Shown in pieces: positions 25,770 to 35,280 of a stretch of 64,000 nucleotides of DNA. The first letter of the stretch is position 1. The number at the start of each line of letters is the position of its first letter. The stretch comes from Candidatus Nanohaloarchaea archaeon (lineage in GTDB: Archaea; Nanohalarchaeota; Nanosalinia; Nanosalinales; Nanosalinaceae): positions 1 to 64,000 of the forward strand of contig JACOQA010000002.1 of the NCBI GenBank assembly GCA_014297435.1. The letters are read 5' to 3'. The position numbers and the translations under genes are program-made. The notes under the pieces were generated by a model, which had not been told where the DNA came from, ran no database searches, and was given only the letters and a program-made list of their open reading frames with translations.

Positions 25770-25771
25770 AA

Positions 25772-26404
25772 ATGATAATTGTTAACCTGAAAGCTTATGA
25801 TCGAGCTATCGGTAAAGGAGCTAGAGAAGTTGCGGAAATCTGCGGAAAAGCGATGAAGGAATCCGGTGAAGAGGTTATAGTTGCGCCTTCTCCCGAGGAC
25901 ATACCAAGAGTTAGTCATACTGACGCCGAAACATTTGCACAACATATTGACCCGGTAGAACCAGGAAGCAAAACCGGTTCAGTTCTAGCTAAGGGCGTTA
26001 AAGAGGCTGGGGCTTCCGGCACACTCATCAACCATTCAGAGAGGAGAATCGAAGAGGTTGGGAAAGCAGTACAGAAGGCTAGAGACCAAGAACTAACCTC
26101 CGTAGTCTGTGCTCAGACGCCCAGAGAGTGTGAAAAACTCTCAGAGTACCGTCCAGACTATATTGCTTTCGAACCACCTCAGCTGATAGGCGGCGATGTC
26201 TCTGTATCTTCAGCCAAACCCGAAATGATAGAAGAAGCCGTAGAGAGAAGTGAAGTACCGGTTTTAACCGGTGCGGGAATTAAAGATCAAAAAGACGTGG
26301 AGAAAAGTATTGAGCTTGGATGCGAAGGAGTTCTAGTTGCGTCAGGCGTTGTAAAAGCAGAAGATGTTTATGAGGAAGTGATGGATCTTTGCAGAGGGCT
26401 CTAA
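25772..26404 (+). CDS. tpiA: Triose-phosphate isomerase, short archaeal type
   Basis: 210 residues. VNLKAYDRAIGKGA contains the N-K substrate contacts, TLINHSERR carries the catalytic histidine, IAFEPPQLIGG carries the catalytic glutamate, and GAGIKDQKDVEKS with GVLVASGVVKA forms the phosphate-binding end. The protein is about 40 residues shorter than bacterial TIM, typical for archaea. It lies in an operon with the debranching enzyme and the ADP-dependent kinase, which overlaps its last 16 bases. Confidence 0.93.
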   Translation: MIIVNLKAYDRAIGKGAREVAEICGKAMKESGEEVIVAPSPEDIPRVSHTDAETFAQHIDPVEPGSKTGSVLAKGVKEAGASGTLINHSERRIEEVGKAVQKARDQELTSVVCAQTPRECEKLSEYRPDYIAFEPPQLIGGDVSVSSAKPEMIEEAVERSEVPVLTGAGIKDQKDVEKSIELGCEGVLVASGVVKAEDVYEEVMDLCRGL

Positions 26405-27666
26405 AAGGAGAATGGTTAGATAAATACAATGAAATAGACTCAGAGAGGATAGAAAATACCATAGTTCTGACAGCTTACAACGCCAACATTGATGTTATCT
26501 CGCGTGTAGAGGATCTAAATCTGGAGATTTCAGAGGTTAATCCAAAGTTACACGAAAAGATTAATACGAAAGCACAGTTAGAACAGGCGTTAAAGTACTG
26601 TATGGAAAACGAGGAAAACCATGAAATCGACAAAGGAAGCTTGGAATACGAACCAGAAGGCGATGCAAGAATCGGAGGACAAGCCGGAATAGTCGCCAAT
26701 CTTCTATCTAGAATAGGCAGCAAACCTATATTCTACACCCCTCTGCTCTCAGAAGAGCTCACATCAGTCCTAGATAATGAAGTAAGCTATCCTAAAACAG
26801 GAAAAAACCGTATAATCGAAGAGAAAGTGAATGAATGTGCTAACTCGACACGGACAAAAAAGAACCTTATCTTTGAGTTCCAGTCAGGTAGAACAGGCAG
26901 ACTAATACTTTCAGATACCTTAAAGGGTTTTGGACCTTATTTTAACTCCGATCTAGAGGATAATATCAGCGAACTAGACGCTAAGATCGACTGTGGATTT
27001 CTATCCGGTTTTCACAATGTTACAGGAAATAAAGAATCAAAGATAAAGAAGTCGGAGCGCCAACTAAAAGCAATTGAATCTCCCTTGCATCTTGAGTTCG
27101 CTTACAAAGGCAAAGAAATAGCTGAACTAATGTTAGATTTTATAGTGCCTGAAGTTGATAGTATAGGAGTTGATGAAAACGAGATACACAAAATACTTGA
27201 AATAAAAGATATTGAGGCAAGTGAAGACCTCGATCTGGTTGAAGGATTCGAAAAATGCTCTCAGCTATTAGAAAAACTAAACATATCAAGAATCCACTTC
27301 CACGGCTTCAGTTACCACCTCATAGTTGCCGAGGAAGGCTACAGTTTGGAAAGCAGCAAGATCCGCGATTCAATGCTTTTGGGTGAAATGACAGCTATAC
27401 AGGAGGCTGAAACCGGAAAAATACCTTCAAAACGGACTTTGGAGAAGTTCGACTCCCAAGATGAGAATTTGTCTTTGAAAGGGATAGAGCAGCTTTCAAA
27501 GTTTGAAGAGGTACACGATATCGAGAAATTTGGTAGTAAGGGTTTTGCCGAGATTGAAGGGAAGAAAGTGGCAGCCATTCCAATCCTGATACATCAAGAT
27601 CCGGAAAAAACTGTAGGGATGGGAGATATTATCTCCGCCACCACCTTTACATCCGAGAACTCCTAA
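26389..27666 (+). CDS. ADP-dependent sugar kinase (phosphofructokinase/glucokinase family)
   Basis: 425 residues if it starts at TTG 26389 (no closer ATG or GTG exists in frame before residue 70). TAYNANIDVISRVEDL, GDARIGGQAGIVANLLS and GFLSGFHNVTG fit the archaeal ADP-dependent kinase family. GMGDIISATTF near the end is the GxGD catalytic motif. The enzyme would use ADP to phosphorylate fructose 6-phosphate or glucose; which one cannot be told by eye. Overlap with tpiA by 16 bases and a TTG start suggest coupled, weak translation. It converges with the phosphohexomutase gene by four bases. Confidence 0.88.
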   Translation: MQRALKGEWLDKYNEIDSERIENTIVLTAYNANIDVISRVEDLNLEISEVNPKLHEKINTKAQLEQALKYCMENEENHEIDKGSLEYEPEGDARIGGQAGIVANLLSRIGSKPIFYTPLLSEELTSVLDNEVSYPKTGKNRIIEEKVNECANSTRTKKNLIFEFQSGRTGRLILSDTLKGFGPYFNSDLEDNISELDAKIDCGFLSGFHNVTGNKESKIKKSERQLKAIESPLHLEFAYKGKEIAELMLDFIVPEVDSIGVDENEIHKILEIKDIEASEDLDLVEGFEKCSQLLEKLNISRIHFHGFSYHLIVAEEGYSLESSKIRDSMLLGEMTAIQEAETGKIPSKRTLEKFDSQDENLSLKGIEQLSKFEEVHDIEKFGSKGFAEIEGKKVAAIPILIHQDPEKTVGMGDIISATTFTSENS

Positions 27667-28994
27667 CCAGCTTCTTCAATAAATTCTCTCACGTTATTTT
27701 CAACCTCTTCAAGAAGCCTTTCCACATCTTCTTCTGTGTCTGCCTCAACCCTTACTGACATCTTTTCTTCAGTGCTTGAAGGTCTGATTAATGCCCAGCC
27801 CTTTTCGAACCCTACTTTTACACCGTCCACGGTTGAAAGATCATGGTCGGAATACTCGAGTTTCATCTGTTCTATTACAGGCTGTTTCGCCCCTTCAGGA
27901 CAGTCGATTCTTAACTCGGGAGAAACCGGATAATCAGGATAATCTTCCAGTTTCTGCTTTAAGTCTGCCTCGGAAGCAATTTTACACATCAAGGCTGCTG
28001 CAAAGAGACCGTCGTCCCACGGAAAACCGTATGTAGGGAAGTAGAAGTGTCCTGATAGCTCTCCTGCGAATACTATGGATTCGTCCTCGTGGATTTCTTC
28101 GGAGAAAAAGGTATGTCCTACACGAGTAACTATTGGTTCGCCTCCGTTCTCCTCTACAATTTCGGGCACTAGCTTCGAAGCTCTCAAGTCATGGAGGATT
28201 TTTCCTTCTCTTTTCCTGAGAGATTCTTCTGAGTAAAGCGCTATTAGCTCATCTCCTTCTATGTGACCGCGATCCGGAACTATGAAACCTGCCCGGTCGC
28301 CATCGCCGTCGAAAATTATTCCTAGATCTTCATCCTCCATCTCCTCTTTAAGGGCTTCTCTAGCCTCTTCCTGCGTCGGATCAGGCAAGTGGTTTGGAAA
28401 GTCGCCATCTATCTCTTTGTTTACAGAATTAACGTTGCAGCCTATCTCTTCCAGCATTTCTCTTCCAAGAACCGAAGTAACCGCGTTACCAAAGTTAACC
28501 GCGACATCTAACCCCTCAACACCTATTTTTTCCGAAACTGCGTTAATGTAATCCTGTTTTACGTCTATCTCTCTGTAATCTCCTTCGCCGGTTTCAAAGG
28601 ATTCTGACTTATAGAGAGCCTGTATCTGTTTCATGCCCCCGCTTCTGGACATCGCCTTCGCATTCTTCTTGCAGAATTTGAATCCTGTGTACTCTGGAGG
28701 GTTGTGTGAGGCAGTTACTACTGCAGCTGATTTAATTCCGCGGTCACATTGGGCGAAGTAAACTACGGGCGATGGAACCATTCCAACGGAAACGACATCG
28801 GTTCCTGTCGATCTTATCCCCTTCACAAATGCTTCAGTTATTTTTTCTGAATGTTTTCTTCCATCTCGCCCAATAAGTACTTCTTCAGCATCAGTAAAGC
28901 TTCCGTACGCCTTACCGATTTTTTCTGCTTCTTCGACACCTATCTCGGAAGGATGTTTTCCTCTGAGATCGTAGGTATGGAAGAAGGAGGTCAT
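27663..28994 (-). CDS. Phosphoglucomutase/phosphomannomutase
   Basis: 443 residues. VVTASHNPPEYTGFK is the phosphoserine active-site loop, IIFDGDGDRAGFI is the metal-binding loop, FAGELSGHFYFP is the sugar-binding loop, and IRPSSTEEKMSVRVE is the C-terminal phosphate-binding loop. It interconverts hexose 1- and 6-phosphates, joining glycogen synthesis or breakdown to PGI. The stop codon overlaps the end of the opposing ADP-dependent kinase. The start overlaps the stop of the HIT gene upstream by one base. Confidence 0.93.
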   Translation of the reverse strand: MTSFFHTYDLRGKHPSEIGVEEAEKIGKAYGSFTDAEEVLIGRDGRKHSEKITEAFVKGIRSTGTDVVSVGMVPSPVVYFAQCDRGIKSAAVVTASHNPPEYTGFKFCKKNAKAMSRSGGMKQIQALYKSESFETGEGDYREIDVKQDYINAVSEKIGVEGLDVAVNFGNAVTSVLGREMLEEIGCNVNSVNKEIDGDFPNHLPDPTQEEAREALKEEMEDEDLGIIFDGDGDRAGFIVPDRGHIEGDELIALYSEESLRKREGKILHDLRASKLVPEIVEENGGEPIVTRVGHTFFSEEIHEDESIVFAGELSGHFYFPTYGFPWDDGLFAAALMCKIASEADLKQKLEDYPDYPVSPELRIDCPEGAKQPVIEQMKLEYSDHDLSTVDGVKVGFEKGWALIRPSSTEEKMSVRVEADTEEDVERLLEEVENNVREFIEEAG

Positions 28995-29509
28995 CAGTAG
29001 TCCTCCAGGATATCTTTTCTTTCTCTGTACTCTTCAGCCATATCCATTATCGATTTCTTCATGACCTTGGTGTCAAGAGCAGTCTCCATAAATCCTCTGT
29101 CTTTTTCGTAGATTGGAACCAGCTGTACGTGCAGATGCGGGATTGATTCTCCTGCCTCCTTCCCGATATTGATTCCTACGTCGATTCCAGCCGGATCAAC
29201 TACTTCACGTTGAAGCTCTTCTACATTAGAGACCATTGAGAACAGTTTGTTTCTTTCATCGTCCTCAAGCTCTGTCATCGAGTTAACGTGTTTCTTAGGC
29301 ACCACCATCAGGTGTCCTGTATTATATGGGAAGATGTTTAGCTCGACCATCAGAAAGTCGTCTTCATAGACAGTAACCTTTGATACACGGTCATCGTTGT
29401 TTGCCTGTGCGCAGAATATACAGTCTATGTCCTCGGGTATTTCTTTGGCTTCGTATTCTTCACGTTTTGGACTCCAGAGATAGGTCTCATAAGGCTTAGT
29501 ATCAGTCAT
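28994..29509 (-). CDS. HIT-family nucleotide hydrolase/transferase
   Basis: 171 residues. DCIFCAQ opens the domain, FPYNTGHLMVVPKKHVNSM follows, and SIPHLHVQLVP is the histidine triad. The last position is glutamine (H-x-H-x-Q), as in Ap4A phosphorylases and GalT-type transferases, rather than the H-x-H-x-H of hydrolases. So a nucleotidylyl-transferase or phosphorylase function acting on dinucleoside polyphosphates or sugar nucleotides is more likely than simple AMP-lysine hydrolysis. GTTTAAGTCGG about 29 bases upstream indicates a leaderless start. It is in an operon with phosphohexomutase. Confidence 0.85.
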   Translation of the reverse strand: MTDTKPYETYLWSPKREEYEAKEIPEDIDCIFCAQANNDDRVSKVTVYEDDFLMVELNIFPYNTGHLMVVPKKHVNSMTELEDDERNKLFSMVSNVEELQREVVDPAGIDVGINIGKEAGESIPHLHVQLVPIYEKDRGFMETALDTKVMKKSIMDMAEEYRERKDILEDY

Positions 29510-29552
29510 AATACCGAAAAATTAGTTTCGCCGACTTAAACAGTTGTTGATC

Positions 29553-30314
29553 TTAGAAAGGATTGACTTCTTCCATCCGGGCTTTCAACTTCTCCTTTAC
29601 AGTTCTCTTAGGAGGCTGATTGCCATTTATTCTATGCGCTACATCCTTAATAGCGTAAGATGCCTTTGATTCAGGCTTGTAAGAAACAACCGGCTCTCTT
29701 AATGCAATGCCTTCTCTGACATGTTTATGATCAGGCACTTTCCCTATAATTTCTTCTTCAACCAGTTCTTCAATATCTTCATGTTCGACTTCAGCTTTCT
29801 CCTCTCTAACCATGTTCAGCACTAATCCAAGAATATCACGATCCATCTGTTCCGCAAGCTTCTTGGCTCCCAGACAGTTCGTTAATGAAGGTAGTTCTGG
29901 GTGTGAGACCAGTAAGACTTCATCGCTTGTCTCTATCGCGGCTTGAACCTCATCATCTGTTCCCGCGGCCGCATCCACAAGCACGAAATCTTTGTCTCCA
30001 AGAAAGTCAACTATCGAATGTTTCAGGCTTTCCGCTTTTCCTTGGAATTCTAGCGTGGAAGCTGGTAGAACTGATACGCCTTCCGGGTGCTTAGCTACAG
30101 CCTGCGTAATATATGCTTCGCCTTTCAGCACATCGTTTAGTGATGTGTCCTGGAACCCGAGTCCGAAGTGCTGCGCCATGTTCGCACCGGTAAAGTTTCC
30201 GTCTATCAATAGAACGTCGTGGCCTTGTTTTTGGAGAGCTAGTCCGAGGTTGGCCGTTAATGTCGTCTTTCCTGCGCCTCCTTTTCCGGAGACTACAGAT
30301 ATTACCCGGGTCAT
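29553..30314 (-). CDS. MinD/ParA-like ATPase 1
   Basis: 253 residues. VVSGKGGAGKTTLTANLG is the deviant Walker A with signature lysine, LLIDGNFTGANMA follows, and FVLVDAAAGTDDEVQAAI is Walker B with the usual MinD D-x-A-A-G. SKASYAIKDVAHRI near the end recalls archaeal MinD paralogues. The C-terminal tail (TVKEKLKARMEEVNPF) is a short possibly amphipathic helix for membrane binding. Archaeal MinD paralogues position surface structures such as chemoreceptors and archaella. TTTTTATTC about 28 bases upstream indicates a leaderless start. The next MinD-like gene lies upstream, separated by a membrane protein gene. Confidence 0.87.
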   Translation of the reverse strand: MTRVISVVSGKGGAGKTTLTANLGLALQKQGHDVLLIDGNFTGANMAQHFGLGFQDTSLNDVLKGEAYITQAVAKHPEGVSVLPASTLEFQGKAESLKHSIVDFLGDKDFVLVDAAAGTDDEVQAAIETSDEVLLVSHPELPSLTNCLGAKKLAEQMDRDILGLVLNMVREEKAEVEHEDIEELVEEEIIGKVPDHKHVREGIALREPVVSYKPESKASYAIKDVAHRINGNQPPKRTVKEKLKARMEEVNPF

Positions 30315-30468
30315 GTTCTAGATTTCCGCCAGCCCGAATAAAAACCTATTCCTCTCAAACTGGAATGCTAATAATATTCTATAAACTTCTTCTAAATCTC
30401 GAATTTTTGATCTTTGTAAGGAGTAATAAATAGGATTCAAAAACATTTCAATCAAATAATTATCTATT

Positions 30469-30861
30469 TTAACGCCTAAATACCTTGGCGCAGCCCTCTG
30501 CTTTTAAGTAAAGCTCCGAGAGGTTAGAAACCCTTGCCTTAACCGTTCTAAGAGAACCCGGAGCCGAATCCGCTACCTTCTTGGTAACATTTCTATCGCC
30601 CTCAAAATTGACATAGATCGTATCCATCTCTTTGTTAACTTTGAAGAAAGCGCTTACGTTATCACCCTCAATATCAACATCCACTATTTCCACATCAAGA
30701 CCGCTACACTTTTGCAAATCCTTACTTTCCTGCGAGGTCTTTCTGTCCGACTTCTGTAAAAAACCGGAAGCCCAGTTGAACATTATCAGACCAAGCGAGA
30801 TCATGAAAACCGCAAGTAGTATTGTGCCCGGCTTAACAAGAACTTTGTCCCCCCAGCCCAT
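30469..30861 (-). CDS. Single-pass membrane protein with extracytoplasmic domain (VKPG family)
   Basis: 130 residues, family not recognised. VLVKPGTILLAVFMISLGLI starts a single membrane helix; the remainder is a small beta-rich domain with two cysteines (DLQKCSGLDVEIVDVDIEG and LKAEGCAKVFRR). The same layout, with VKPG before the helix and cysteines at the two ends of the domain, occurs in the gene at 49396-50037. It lies between two MinD-like genes, six bases after one stop, so it may be a membrane partner whose location the MinD-like proteins control. This last point is inference. Confidence 0.65.
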   Translation of the reverse strand: MGWGDKVLVKPGTILLAVFMISLGLIMFNWASGFLQKSDRKTSQESKDLQKCSGLDVEIVDVDIEGDNVSAFFKVNKEMDTIYVNFEGDRNVTKKVADSAPGSLRTVKARVSNLSELYLKAEGCAKVFRR

Positions 30862-30867
30862 TCTCTT

Positions 30868-31635
30868 TTACCTTAATTTGTTCATGAGCTTCGAGATGAA
30901 CCCTTCTTCCTGAATATCCGGTTCATAATCGACGTTGGCGATGTCTGCCGCTACTGCCCTGAACCTTTCTGAAACATGGTGGTCGGGTTCATGGTGTACT
31001 ACCGGCTTCTTCACAGAAAGTGCTTCCTGAACCTTTTCGTGTTCGGGCACCTCCATGATTACTGGATGCCCAAGCATCGATTCAACTTCATCCCTGCCAA
31101 GCTCAGAATCATGACCGTTAACACGGTTAAGTACTACCCCGGTTACATCAGTTCCTGCCTCTTCTGCTATGTTAACAGTCTTCAAAGCGTCGGTGACTGC
31201 AGGGAGGTTAGGGTTTGTTACGATTAGTGTTTCGTCGCTGGCTTCGATCGCGTTGATCGATTCGTTTCCTAATCCGGCTGCTGAGTCAACCAATACAAAG
31301 TCCGGCTCGCCGATAGTGTCGAGTAGAACATCGGAAAGGTTTTCCGGCGAAGTATCAACAAGATCTTCGATCGATAGTCCGGCAGGAACAACCCTTAATC
31401 CTGAGTTATGGATGTACATTGCTTCAGTGATATGTGCTTCGCCTTTTAGCACATCGTGCAGCGTATTTGGGTAGAGCGGGATACCTAGGTGAAACCCGAG
31501 ATTCGGATTAGTAAGGTTTGCATCGAGAACGATGGTATCCGTTCCAAACTGCGTCAAGGCCGCACCTACGTTAGACGTTACTGTTGTCTTTCCGGTGCCA
31601 CCCTTTCCTGCACTCACACATATCAGCCGGGTCAT
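30868..31635 (-). CDS. MinD/ParA-like ATPase 2
   Basis: 255 residues from the ATG at 31633-31635, which lies about 30 bases after AATTTAAATGG; an in-frame start at 31662 is less likely. CVSAGKGGTGKTTVTSNVG is the deviant Walker A, VLDANLTNPNLGFHLGI follows and FVLVDSAAGLGNESINAI is Walker B. VHHEPDHHVSERFRAVAADI corresponds to the region before the membrane-binding tail (EEGFISKLMNKLR). It is clearly a paralogue of MinD-like ATPase 1 (shared HDVLKGEAHITEA and NDVLKGEAYITQA). The small membrane protein gene follows six bases later. Confidence 0.87.
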   Translation of the reverse strand: MTRLICVSAGKGGTGKTTVTSNVGAALTQFGTDTIVLDANLTNPNLGFHLGIPLYPNTLHDVLKGEAHITEAMYIHNSGLRVVPAGLSIEDLVDTSPENLSDVLLDTIGEPDFVLVDSAAGLGNESINAIEASDETLIVTNPNLPAVTDALKTVNIAEEAGTDVTGVVLNRVNGHDSELGRDEVESMLGHPVIMEVPEHEKVQEALSVKKPVVHHEPDHHVSERFRAVAADIANVDYEPDIQEEGFISKLMNKLR

Positions 31636-31765
31636 CGTATGAATGACATTAATCTCGACCATTTAAATTATGTGGTGAACCAACTGCTTCTCGAAATACT
31701 ACCTCAAATTAATTCTAACAAGAAATGTCCTCAGATTGAAATAAGTTCTCGAGAAGTCTTCCTGC

Positions 31766-34612
31766 ATGACAGAAGAATTTTCGAACAAACTCAACACAAT
31801 CGAAGAAAAATGGCAGGAAAAGTGGAACGATGAAAGAATATTCGAATCAGATCCTTCCGAAGAAGACAAGTTCTACATTACTGTCGCATATCCCTATCCT
31901 TCAGGCGGCATGCACATCGGTCACGTGAGAACATTTACACTGCCTGATGTCTTCGGACGTTTCAAACGGATGCAGGGAAAGAACGTTTTGTTCCCAATGG
32001 GATGGCACGTTACCGGAACACCAATTATTGGCGCTCTTGAACGTTTGAAGGACGGCGAGGAGAAACAAATCGAAGTCTTGAGAGATGTCTACAACGTTCC
32101 CGAGGAAGAGATGAAATCTTGGGAGGAACCGATGGACTACGCGAACTACTTTATCGAGAATAGTTACAAGCCGAACATGAAGAACCTTGGCTTCTCCGTT
32201 GACTGGAGAAGAGAGTTTACGACAAACGATAACGATTACAACAAGTTCATCGAATGGCAGTACAAAACTTTGAGAGAGAAAGGCTTGGTGAAGAAAGGAC
32301 TTCATCCGACAAAGTACTGTTTGAACGATCAGAACCCTGTAACCACACACGATCTTCTTGAAGGAGAAGACGCAGAGAAGCAAGAATATTCGCTTGTCAA
32401 GTTCGAATCAGACGATACAATCTTTCCGATGGCTACACTTCGTCCTGAAACCGTTTTCGGAGTAACGCATACCTTGATCAATCCTGAAGGCGATTATATC
32501 AGAGCTGATGTTGATGGAGAAGAATGGATTGTTTCAGAAGATGCAGCGGAAAAACTTGACCATCAGGACCGTGAAGTCGAAGAGGTTGAGAAGGTTAAAG
32601 GAGAAGAGTTTGTCGGCGAAAAAGTCCGAAACCCTGTTACCGGAGAAGAAGTTTTGATTCTTCCTGCATCGTTTGTTGATCCTGATTCAGGTTCCGGTAT
32701 CGTTATGTCTGTTCCAGCTCATGCGCCTTACGACTGGATCTCTTTGAAGGACATTCAGGAAGACGAAGAAAAACTCAGAAAGTTCGATCTCGACGTGGAT
32801 GAGGTTCAGTCAATCGAACCTAAAACTATAATCGACGTTGAAGATTACGGTAAAGTTCCGGCAAAAGAAGTTTGCGAAGGACACGGAGTTGATTCTCAGG
32901 ACGATGAAGAAGATCTTGAGAAGGCGACGGAAGAAATCTATGAGAAAGAGTTTCACACTGGCACATTAAATTCAGAGTGTCAGGACTTTAGCGGAGAAAA
33001 AGTTAACGCGATCAAAGATAGATTGATCGAACAGTTTGAGAACCAGGATCGTTTCGACTCGATGCATGACTTCTCGGAAGAAGTAGTCTGTCGGTGCGGA
33101 GGAAAGGTTATCGTCGCCCAGCAGGACTCATGGTTCCTCGAGTACGGCGACAAAGCCTGGAAGGACAAAGTCCACAAATGTCTGAATGATATGGATTTGA
33201 TCCCGGAGAATATCAGGGAGCAGTTCGACCATACTGTTGATTGGCTCGAGTCTTGGCCCGCGATCAGGAACTACGGTCTCGGAACAAAGCTTCCTTTCGA
33301 CGAGGACTTCGTTATTGAACCGCTTTCCGACTCAACGATTTACATGGCGTTCTATACGATCCGCCATATAATAGAAGACATTGAGGACGATAAGTTGAAA
33401 CCAGAGTTCTTCAGTTATGTGTTCAACGAGGAAGGATCTGTGGAAGAGGTTTCGGAATCAACAGGTATTGAAGTCAAGAAGATTGAGGAAGCCAGAGAAA
33501 GCTTCGGTTACTGGTATCCTCTTGACTGGAGAACTACGGCGAACGAACTCATCCAGAACCACTTAACGTTCTTCATGTACCACCACACCGCATTATTTAA
33601 TGAGGAGAACTGGCCTAACGGTATTGCAACCTGGGGAATGGGATTGCTTGAAGGAGAGAAGATGAGCTCATCAAAGGGGCACGTCGTTCCGGCAGAGGAA
33701 GCTATCGATGAGTATGGCGCCGATACTTCTAGGTTCTTCCTCTTCGCATCAGTTGAACCTTGGCAGGATTTCGACTGGAGAAGCGACGAAGTACAGCAAT
33801 ACCAGGACAAGCTTGAAAGCTTCTACGAAAGAAGCATCGAAATCTATGGGGCAGGAGAAGAAAGAGAACCTAACACTCTTGATAAGTACGTACTTTCCCG
33901 ATTGCAGGGAATTATTGAAGAAGCCACGGAAGGACTTGAAGAGTTCCAGACCCGTAAAGCCGGTTTGAATGCGTTCTTCGAGTTGAACTCCTTGATCAAC
34001 ATGTACCGGAATCGCTCCGATAATCTGAACGTTGAAGTTGTAAACGAGCTCGTAGAAACCCAAGTTCGTTTGATGGCGCCTTTCACCCCTCACGTCTGCG
34101 AAGAAATCTGGACAGAGATCGGAAAAGAAGGTTTTGTTTCAGAGGCAGACTGGCCTGAAGCTAATCAAGAAAAAGTAGATGAAGAGGTCGAGAAAGCGTT
34201 CGAGCTGGTTGATAACACAGTCGAAGACATCCGTGAAGTCGAAGAGTTCGTTGACAGCTATGAAAAAGTGAAGATTATCGTTGCCGAGGACTGGAAACGT
34301 GAACTCTTCGAAGAGTTGAAAGATGTTGTCGATGAACGTCCTGAGTTTGGTGAAGCTATGGGAAGGTTAGTCTCAGGAAGAAAAGATCATGCTGACACGA
34401 TCAAGTCCTATCTCCAGGAGTATCTTGAGGAACCGGGAGAGCTTCCATCCGAGATTTTCTCAGTCGAGAGAGAAGAAGAGATTCTTGAGGAGAACCGTGC
34501 ATTTATCGAAGAAGAATTTGATGCAGAAGTAGAAATTGAAAGAGAGAAGAACTCGAGCGAAGATAAGGCTTCAAGGGCAGAACCCGGAAGACCTGCGATA
34601 GTAATGAATTGA
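31766..34612 (+). CDS. leuS: Leucyl-tRNA synthetase
   Basis: 948 residues, archaeal/eukaryal-type LeuRS. YPYPSGGMHIGHVRTF contains the HIGH motif, MATLRPETVFGVTH lies in the editing (CP1) domain with the threonine-rich site, and GEKMSSSKGHVVP is the KMSKS loop. The C-terminal extension (anticodon-binding and tRNA-contact domains) is present and very acidic. It charges tRNA-Leu. The ATG lies only about 130 bases from the divergent MinD-like gene. Confidence 0.95.
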   Translation: MTEEFSNKLNTIEEKWQEKWNDERIFESDPSEEDKFYITVAYPYPSGGMHIGHVRTFTLPDVFGRFKRMQGKNVLFPMGWHVTGTPIIGALERLKDGEEKQIEVLRDVYNVPEEEMKSWEEPMDYANYFIENSYKPNMKNLGFSVDWRREFTTNDNDYNKFIEWQYKTLREKGLVKKGLHPTKYCLNDQNPVTTHDLLEGEDAEKQEYSLVKFESDDTIFPMATLRPETVFGVTHTLINPEGDYIRADVDGEEWIVSEDAAEKLDHQDREVEEVEKVKGEEFVGEKVRNPVTGEEVLILPASFVDPDSGSGIVMSVPAHAPYDWISLKDIQEDEEKLRKFDLDVDEVQSIEPKTIIDVEDYGKVPAKEVCEGHGVDSQDDEEDLEKATEEIYEKEFHTGTLNSECQDFSGEKVNAIKDRLIEQFENQDRFDSMHDFSEEVVCRCGGKVIVAQQDSWFLEYGDKAWKDKVHKCLNDMDLIPENIREQFDHTVDWLESWPAIRNYGLGTKLPFDEDFVIEPLSDSTIYMAFYTIRHIIEDIEDDKLKPEFFSYVFNEEGSVEEVSESTGIEVKKIEEARESFGYWYPLDWRTTANELIQNHLTFFMYHHTALFNEENWPNGIATWGMGLLEGEKMSSSKGHVVPAEEAIDEYGADTSRFFLFASVEPWQDFDWRSDEVQQYQDKLESFYERSIEIYGAGEEREPNTLDKYVLSRLQGIIEEATEGLEEFQTRKAGLNAFFELNSLINMYRNRSDNLNVEVVNELVETQVRLMAPFTPHVCEEIWTEIGKEGFVSEADWPEANQEKVDEEVEKAFELVDNTVEDIREVEEFVDSYEKVKIIVAEDWKRELFEELKDVVDERPEFGEAMGRLVSGRKDHADTIKSYLQEYLEEPGELPSEIFSVEREEEILEENRAFIEEEFDAEVEIEREKNSSEDKASRAEPGRPAIVMN

Positions 34613-34618
34613 GGGTGT

Positions 34619-35200
34619 TTAATGACCCTTTAAATCTTCGAGCTCGGAGATAAGGTCTTTGTAGCATTCTCCTACCGAGGAAAGCGCATAAGTTCCATCG
34701 ATATGACCTTCTTCTACATCTTTAAACTCTCTTGCGGCACCATGAGCCGTGTCTTTTCGGTGGGAGGGGGGATTAGATATACGAGCCTGAAGATGCTCCC
34801 AACCTTCTGGAGGGCTTCTTAAACGGTTCAGCACTAGAAGGCCTGATTCATCCATCGAGTACATCGTGTGTCTAGCCCCATCACTAATTCTGTCGTAATT
34901 GCCTACAACATCTTCGAACTCATCCGCAGGAAGTTCAAGATTGTCGATTATCGCGGCTTGTCTTTCATCATTTAGTGGCGGTACAGCCTTATGTCCCATG
35001 ACTTTATCTTCTATTTCTTCCGCAAATCCGTCTATTACTGAGACGAACTCATCATAGGTTTCAATAGACGATTCAAAGTCCGCGTTTTGGTATTGGTTTT
35101 CGAACCATCTTTCATCAGCATAGCCGTTACATAATGCTTTACTTATCTCTGAAACCTCTGTATATAGGTCAGAGTTTGCAACCTCTAGTGATTGAGTCAT
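34619..35200 (-). CDS. Hypothetical protein, 193 aa
   Basis: Not recognised. The protein is acidic and largely helical, without membrane segments. Features that can be seen are NGYADERWFENQYQNADF near residue 25, VMGHKAVPPLNDERQAAII in the middle, and a polar histidine/serine-rich stretch SNPPSHRKDTAHGAAREFKD. The histidines could bind a metal, but no known pattern is met. It is transcribed towards leuS, with seven bases between the stops. Confidence 0.6.
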   Translation of the reverse strand: MTQSLEVANSDLYTEVSEISKALCNGYADERWFENQYQNADFESSIETYDEFVSVIDGFAEEIEDKVMGHKAVPPLNDERQAAIIDNLELPADEFEDVVGNYDRISDGARHTMYSMDESGLLVLNRLRSPPEGWEHLQARISNPPSHRKDTAHGAAREFKDVEEGHIDGTYALSSVGECYKDLISELEDLKGH

Positions 35201-35280
35201 GTAATTACTTTACTACAACAACATTTAAATTTCTGTCTATTATCGCCCTTCAGCCAGCCACGAAAAAGGAAAAAATACCT

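Noticed and set aside
29553-31635. ParA-type plasmid partition system
   Set aside because: No ParB-like gene or repeat array; sequences look like archaeal MinD, and housekeeping genes surround them.
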